A stretch of 9,483 bases of DNA, taken from positions 1-9,483 of the forward strand of contig CAKTYF010000075.1 of NCBI GenBank assembly GCA_934631995.1, in the 5' to 3' direction. The notes below the pieces were generated by a model that saw only the letters and a list, made by a program, of their open reading frames with translations, did no database searches and was not told the DNA's origin. Each line of letters opens with the position of its first letter. Within the stretch, counting starts at the first letter, position 1. Shown here piece by piece: positions 6,054 through 9,483 of the stretch. Source of the DNA: an uncultured Eggerthellaceae bacterium (lineage in GTDB: Bacteria > Actinomycetota > Coriobacteriia > Coriobacteriales > Eggerthellaceae). A program made the translations under genes and the position numbers.

Positions 6054-6323
6054 CTAGATGGTAAACATTGCGTCAAACACGTCTTGACGCTGCAAAATTG
6101 CCTGAACGCCCAGTTCAGCGGCAACCGCCTCCACTTTTTCTTGCACTTCGTTAAACGTAGCCACCGTCTCGTTCACGGTAACCATCATGGTCATGGTGAA
6201 AATGCCGTCCAAGATGGTTTGGCTAATGTCATCGATATTCACGCCGCACGTTGCCAGCGCAGAAGCAATGCCGGCAACAATTCCGCTGCGGTCTTTTCCC
6301 AGTACGGTCAAAACGCATTTCAT
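6054..6323 (-). CDS. Small ACT-domain protein, UPF0237 family
   Basis: An 89-residue protein that is a single ACT domain. It starts MKCVLTVLGKDRSGIVAGIASALATCGVNI, continues DISQTILDGIFTMTMMV and ends QRQDVFDAMFTI, all typical of UPF0237 (usual length near 90). ACT domains bind small ligands such as amino acids and often regulate metabolism; the role and ligand of this family are not firmly known. The ATG has a strong AAGGAGG 6 nt upstream. It follows folE by 49 nt and precedes the terminator, so it is probably the last gene of the unit. UPF0237 is often next to a UPF0210 (DUF711) gene; none is downstream here, where repeats begin. Family call firm, function open. Confidence 0.88.
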   Translation of the reverse strand: MKCVLTVLGKDRSGIVAGIASALATCGVNIDDISQTILDGIFTMTMMVTVNETVATFNEVQEKVEAVAAELGVQAILQRQDVFDAMFTI

Positions 6324-6372
6324 AACAGGCCTCCTTACGGTTTGTTGAAAGCAGTTTACCAGTTACCCGCAA

Positions 6373-6939
6373 TTAGCGACCCGCGAAAATGAGCGACAGG
6401 GCCTCTTCGCGCGTTTTTGCGCTGGTACGGAACGAGCCACGCACTGCGCTGGTGGTGGTTTTCGAGCCGGGCTTTTTCACGCCGCGCATGGTCATGCACA
6501 TGTGCTCGGCCTCAATAACCACAATCACGCCACGTGGGTTGAGCTGCTCAACCAGCGTATCGGCCACCTGCGAGGTAAGGCGCTCTTGCACCTGGGGGCG
6601 CTTCGCAAACACTTCCAGCAAGCGTGCGAGCTTGGACAGGCCGCACACCTTGCCGTTTTCGTTGGGAATGTAGGCGATGTGCGCCACGCCGAAAAACGGC
6701 ACCAGATGATGCTCGCACATGGAGTAGAACGGGATATCCTTTACCACGACCATTTCCTGATGGCCTTCGTCAAACAGCGTTTTGAAATGCGTCGCGGGGT
6801 CTTGCGTAAGGCCGGCAAACACTTCCTCATACATACGAGCAACGCGCGCGGGAGTCTCGCGCAGGCCTTCGCGGTCGGGGTCTTCGCCCACGCCTTCCAA
6901 AATCAGACGAACGCCTTGTTCGATTTTCTGTGCATCCAC
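6373..6939 (-). CDS. folE: GTP cyclohydrolase I
   Basis: FolE converts GTP to 7,8-dihydroneopterin triphosphate, the first step of folate synthesis and also the entry to preQ0/queuosine synthesis. With the GTG start at 6939 it is 188 residues, normal for the family. Zinc ligands are C75 and H78 in MCEHHLVPF and C148 in EHMCM. The long conserved helix GLSKLARLLEVFAKRPQVQE (100-119) and RGVKKPGSKTTTSAVRG (152-168) follow the type I pattern. The frame stays open upstream to 7035, but that extension overlaps exoA and is unlike the family. AGAAGGGA sits about 7 nt before the GTG and overlaps the exoA stop codon, which suggests translational coupling. In the same window as tgt, queA and queH it links the region to queuosine supply. 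Confidence 0.95.
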   Translation of the reverse strand: MDAQKIEQGVRLILEGVGEDPDREGLRETPARVARMYEEVFAGLTQDPATHFKTLFDEGHQEMVVVKDIPFYSMCEHHLVPFFGVAHIAYIPNENGKVCGLSKLARLLEVFAKRPQVQERLTSQVADTLVEQLNPRGVIVVIEAEHMCMTMRGVKKPGSKTTTSAVRGSFRTSAKTREEALSLIFAGR

Positions 6940-6952
6940 AATAATTTCCCTT

Positions 6953-7744
6953 CTAGGCAAAGCTGATGTCCACGCCCACGGGGCAGTGGTCAGATCCAGT
7001 GACTTCATTATATATGGAAGCGGCCGAAACAGCATTTTTTAACTGCTGGCTGGCCAAAAAGTAGTCAATACGCCACCCAGCGTTACGCTCTCGAGCCCGG
7101 AAACGGTAGCTCCACCATGAATAGCAGTCGGGTTCGTTGCCATGAATCAAGCGGAACGTATCGATGAAGCCGGCATCAAGCAGCTCGTCGAACTTGCCGC
7201 GTTCTTCATCGGAAAAGCCCGCATTGCCGCGATTCGCAGCGGGGTTCTTCAGGTCGATCTCATGGTGGGCAACGTTGAAGTCGCCGCACATGACCACGGG
7301 CTTTGCAGCAGTTGCATGGCCTTCATCGGGCACAACTCCCTCTTCTAGCCCTTTGCAGAAATCGCGGAAGGCATCGTCCCACGCCATGCGGTGATCGATA
7401 CGCGCCAGCTCGTTCTGTGCGTTGGGCGTATAGACGCACACAAACCAGAACTGCGGGAACTCCAGCGCAACAATACGTCCTTCCGTGTCAAGCTCGGGCA
7501 CACCCAGCCCGTAAAGCACCTGCAACGGCTCTTCACGCGTGAACACGGCAGTTCCCGAGTAGCCTTTCTTCTGCGCGTAGCTCCAATAACTCTCGTAGCC
7601 CGGAAACGCCAGGTCAACTTGGCCTTCTTGGCATTTTGTCTCTTGCAGGGCGAAAATGTCGGCGTCAAAAGCCGCAAAAACTTCCTCGAAATTTTTCTTG
7701 AGCACCGCCCGCAGGCCGTTCACGTTCCATGATATGAAGCGCAT
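6953..7744 (-). CDS. exoA: Exodeoxyribonuclease III / AP endonuclease (ExoA, xth family)
   Basis: A Mg-dependent AP endonuclease and 3' exonuclease of base excision repair, cytoplasmic and acting on DNA. The 263 residues match the ExoA/Xth family. Catalytic motifs are visible in order: SWNVNG (N7), LQETK (E35), YTPN (105-108), GDFN (D155, N157), the helix-forming NAGFSDEER region, the DNA-binding YSWWSYRFRARERNAGWRIDYF and SDHCPV (D252, H253). I start at ATG 7744 because the conserved fold begins at MRFISWN. The frame is open back to 8092, but that stretch is basic, low-complexity and antisense-like where it overlaps the upstream gene. The AGGAAG upstream is about 10 nt from the ATG, longer than its neighbours, so initiation may be weak. 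It is 13 nt from folE. Confidence 0.95.
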   Translation of the reverse strand: MRFISWNVNGLRAVLKKNFEEVFAAFDADIFALQETKCQEGQVDLAFPGYESYWSYAQKKGYSGTAVFTREEPLQVLYGLGVPELDTEGRIVALEFPQFWFVCVYTPNAQNELARIDHRMAWDDAFRDFCKGLEEGVVPDEGHATAAKPVVMCGDFNVAHHEIDLKNPAANRGNAGFSDEERGKFDELLDAGFIDTFRLIHGNEPDCYSWWSYRFRARERNAGWRIDYFLASQQLKNAVSAASIYNEVTGSDHCPVGVDISFA

Positions 7745-7779
7745 TGGTTGAAGGCTTCCTTTCGATTGTTGGTCTGCAT

Positions 7780-7815
7780 CAAAGAAGGCGACGTCCCGTT
7801 TCCAGGCGCCGCCTT
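7780..7815 (-). terminator. Weak terminator-like hairpin between the membrane gene and exoA
   Basis: On the minus strand AAGGCG (7810-7815) pairs with CGCCTT (7785-7790); up to three further inner pairs are possible. CTTTG follows, so the T-run is short. It lies about 115 nt after the membrane protein stop and 40 nt before exoA. It could partly end the upstream transcript, stabilise an mRNA end or be incidental. Confidence 0.3.
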
Positions 7816-7885
7816 CCCTTCGTTCGTGTTTGCATTTCGCGCATGACTTCGGAGTGTTGGCCGATGACACAGGGGATTGCCCCAT

Positions 7886-7912
7886 CTGCCGCACCTGCCG
7901 CACCTGCCATGC
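7886..7912. repeat. 9-bp tandem repeat, about three units
   Basis: CTGCCGCAC occurs at 7886-7894 and 7895-7903 and a diverged unit CTGCCATGC at 7904-7912 (plus-strand reading). It sits 16-40 nt after the stop codon of the membrane protein gene, in noncoding DNA. A short GGGG/CCCC hairpin (about 7873-7884) abuts it. Confidence 0.7.
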
Positions 7913-7928
7913 GTCGCCTAGCTGCAGC

Positions 7929-8564
7929 TTATTTCGCAGCGTCCTTCGGGGTTTCCTTCCCTGCGTCCGCCGATTTGACGTCTGCCGCACCCGCTTCCGC
8001 GGCATCTTTCTTCTTGAAGCGCGCAAAGAAACCCTGCTTCTTCTCAGGGGCTTCGGCAGCCTTTGCCTGCTTCGCTGCTTCCTCTGCTGCACGCTGGGCT
8101 TTCTCGGCCTTCAACGCACGCGTCTCAGCCTTCGTATCGGCATGCTGAGCTGCGTATTTCTTGCGGATGCGGCGAATCTTCACCAGGTCGATGTACAGCG
8201 CGGCAGCAATAGCGGCATACGCCAAAATCAAAAGCACCGTGGTCACTTCGGCGGGCACTTTGCCCATCAGCAAAAACGAGCCAATGGAGCCAGCCAGCGC
8301 CAAGCCAACGCAAATGCCCCAGTACATACGCATGCGCTTGTACTCGGGAGTGCGCGGGTTGTAGTAACGGGCATCGCGCTCGCGCATCTTTTGCTCTTGC
8401 GCTTTGCGCTCGGCCTTCTTCTGAGCCTTCGACTTCGTGGTGGTAACAACGGTCACCGAGCTGGCTGCCTCACGCTTAGGCTTGGCAGACGACGCGCTCT
8501 TGCGCGTGGTGCCCTTCGGCTTGTCCGTGGTGTAACGTTCATTCATGGGACTACGCTGAGTCAT
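7929..8564 (-). CDS. Hypothetical two-helix membrane protein with basic and coiled-coil tails
   Basis: I do not recognise this 211-residue protein. It has a basic, Ser/Thr/Lys-rich N-terminal tail (1-45), a charged helix KAQKKAERKAQEQKMRERDA (46-65) and a short motif YYNPRTPEYKRMRMY (67-81). Two hydrophobic segments follow at about 82-100 and 107-128, joined by MGKVPAE, then basic DLVKIRRIRKKY (126-137). The C-terminal tail (about 143-175) is Ala/Lys/Glu-rich and probably helical, then GFFARFKKK and an acidic-basic end. The positive charge on both flanks predicts both termini in the cytoplasm. AGGAGA lies 6 nt before ATG 8564. It starts 33 nt after purC, so it is probably co-transcribed. The layout faintly recalls actinobacterial DUF3043 membrane proteins, but that is only a guess. 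Confidence 0.8.
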   Translation of the reverse strand: MTQRSPMNERYTTDKPKGTTRKSASSAKPKREAASSVTVVTTTKSKAQKKAERKAQEQKMRERDARYYNPRTPEYKRMRMYWGICVGLALAGSIGSFLLMGKVPAEVTTVLLILAYAAIAAALYIDLVKIRRIRKKYAAQHADTKAETRALKAEKAQRAAEEAAKQAKAAEAPEKKQGFFARFKKKDAAEAGAADVKSADAGKETPKDAAK

Positions 8565-8597
8565 ATTGTTTCTCCTGTTGGGACGCGGCTCGATAGC

Positions 8598-9464
8598 TTA
8601 GAATTTGCGGCCCGTGATAATCTCGTACGCTTGGATATATTTCTCGGTGGTCTTCTCAATGACCTCTTGCGGAAGGCGCGGCGGATTGCCCTGCTTGTCC
8701 CAGTTCGCGCTGAGCCAATCGCGCACGAACTGCTTGTCAAAGCTCGGCTGATTCTTGCCTTCTTCGTACAAATCACCAGGCCAGAAGCGCGAAGAATCGG
8801 GAGTCAGCACTTCATCGGCCAGCACGATCTTGCCGTCAATGCGACCGAACTCAAACTTCGTATCGGCAATGATAATGCCGCGCGAGGCCGCATATTCGGA
8901 AGCCTTCGTGTAAATGTTCAGCGCATAATCGCGAATCTCCATAGCATCGCGCTCGCCCAGGATTTCCACGAAACGATTGAAGCTGATGTTCTCGTCGTGA
9001 TCGCCCACCTCGGCCTTGGTGGAAGGCGACAGCAGCGGAGACGGCAACTTCGAGGAATTCTTCAGGCCCGTGGGCATATCCATGGAGCCAATAGTGCCCG
9101 ACACCTGGTATTCAGCCCAGCCGCTACCAGCCAGATACCCGCGCACGATGCACTCAACAGGGAACATTTCCGCCTTCTTCACCAGCATGAAACGACCCTT
9201 GAGGTAATCCGCATACGGCTTAAACTGCTCGGGAAGGTCGGCCACGTCTGCCGAGATCATGTGGTTGCCCACCACGTCTTCCAGGAATTCGAACCAGAAG
9301 CAGGAAAGGCGCGTGAGAACCTCGCCTTTATACGGGATTTCATCGGGAAGGATAAAATCGAATGCGGAAATGCGATCGCTTGCGACAAACAGCAGTTTAT
9401 CGCCCAAATCGTACAAATCGCGCACTTTGCCCTGAAAATCAGGCTTGATGTCAATAGCAGTCAT
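8598..9464 (-). CDS. purC: Phosphoribosylaminoimidazole-succinocarboxamide synthase (SAICAR synthetase)
   Basis: PurC joins aspartate to CAIR using ATP in de novo purine synthesis. At 288 residues it is of the longer type, unlike the ~240-residue form. Motifs in order: GKVRDLYD (12-19), ASDRISAFD (28-36), PVECIVRGYLAGSGWAEY (102-119), SPSTKAEVGDHDENI (146-160), ADTKFEFG, LADEVLTPDSSRFW and SFDKQFVRDWL. These are the ATP-, CAIR- and aspartate-binding segments of the family. ATG 9464 has AGGAG 6 nt upstream. It leads the minus-strand group; 19 nt remain before the window edge, so an upstream operon partner cannot be judged. The product feeds GTP synthesis, and GTP is the substrate of FolE downstream, which may be a loose metabolic link. 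Confidence 0.96.
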   Translation of the reverse strand: MTAIDIKPDFQGKVRDLYDLGDKLLFVASDRISAFDFILPDEIPYKGEVLTRLSCFWFEFLEDVVGNHMISADVADLPEQFKPYADYLKGRFMLVKKAEMFPVECIVRGYLAGSGWAEYQVSGTIGSMDMPTGLKNSSKLPSPLLSPSTKAEVGDHDENISFNRFVEILGERDAMEIRDYALNIYTKASEYAASRGIIIADTKFEFGRIDGKIVLADEVLTPDSSRFWPGDLYEEGKNQPSFDKQFVRDWLSANWDKQGNPPRLPQEVIEKTTEKYIQAYEIITGRKF

Positions 9465-9483
9465 AAAACGCTCCTATCTTATC

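Noticed and set aside
6940..7035. Upstream start for folE at 7035
   Set aside because: It would overlap exoA by about 80 nt and add non-family residues; the GTG at 6939 has a ribosome-binding site and gives normal length.
7886..7912. CRISPR array
   Set aside because: The units are only 9 bp and directly abutting, with no spacers and no cas genes.
7745..8092. N-terminal extension of exoA
   Set aside because: The frame is open, but the extension is basic and low-complexity, overlaps the membrane gene out of frame, and the family fold starts at MRFISWN.

Overview
The window is about 9.5 kb of compact, moderately GC-rich bacterial chromosome made almost entirely of housekeeping genes. I infer an actinobacterium of the Coriobacteriia, probably Eggerthellales. 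The main reason is the SecD half of SecDF, which carries the actinobacterial ADS…ERxxxE and VKGF signatures. The fused SecDF and the QueH-type queuosine enzyme fit that group. No transposase, phage gene, CRISPR array, rRNA or tRNA is visible.

Layout. 1-1908 (minus): secDF, cut by the window start. 1909-2221: a gene-poor leader with a probable terminator and no yajC. 2222-3367 (minus): tgt. 3368-3640: divergent intergenic region. 3641-5648 (plus): queH and queA, overlapping by 14 nt. 5649-6053: a convergent, repeat-rich intergenic region holding two related ~120-nt palindromic elements and a minus-strand terminator. 6054-9464 (minus): read from right to left, purC, an unknown two-helix membrane protein gene, exoA (xth family), folE and a UPF0237 ACT-domain gene.

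The genes form three groups. queH, queA and tgt supply three steps of tRNA queuosine modification: Tgt inserts preQ1, QueA builds epoxyqueuosine and QueH reduces it to queuosine. folE is linked to the same pathway because GTP cyclohydrolase I makes the dihydroneopterin triphosphate precursor shared by folate and queuosine. secDF is the protein-export motor often found beside tgt. The purC-to-ACT group looks like one transcription direction with tight spacing, closed by the terminator at 5963-6009.

The least explained parts are these: (i) the twin elements at 5671-5790 and 5804-5924, whose cores are about 70% identical and whose segment lengths match exactly while their outer stems differ in sequence yet remain self-complementary; (ii) a ~60-residue in-frame insertion in queA built on a repeated and palindromic DNA segment; (iii) the unknown membrane protein gene between purC and exoA.
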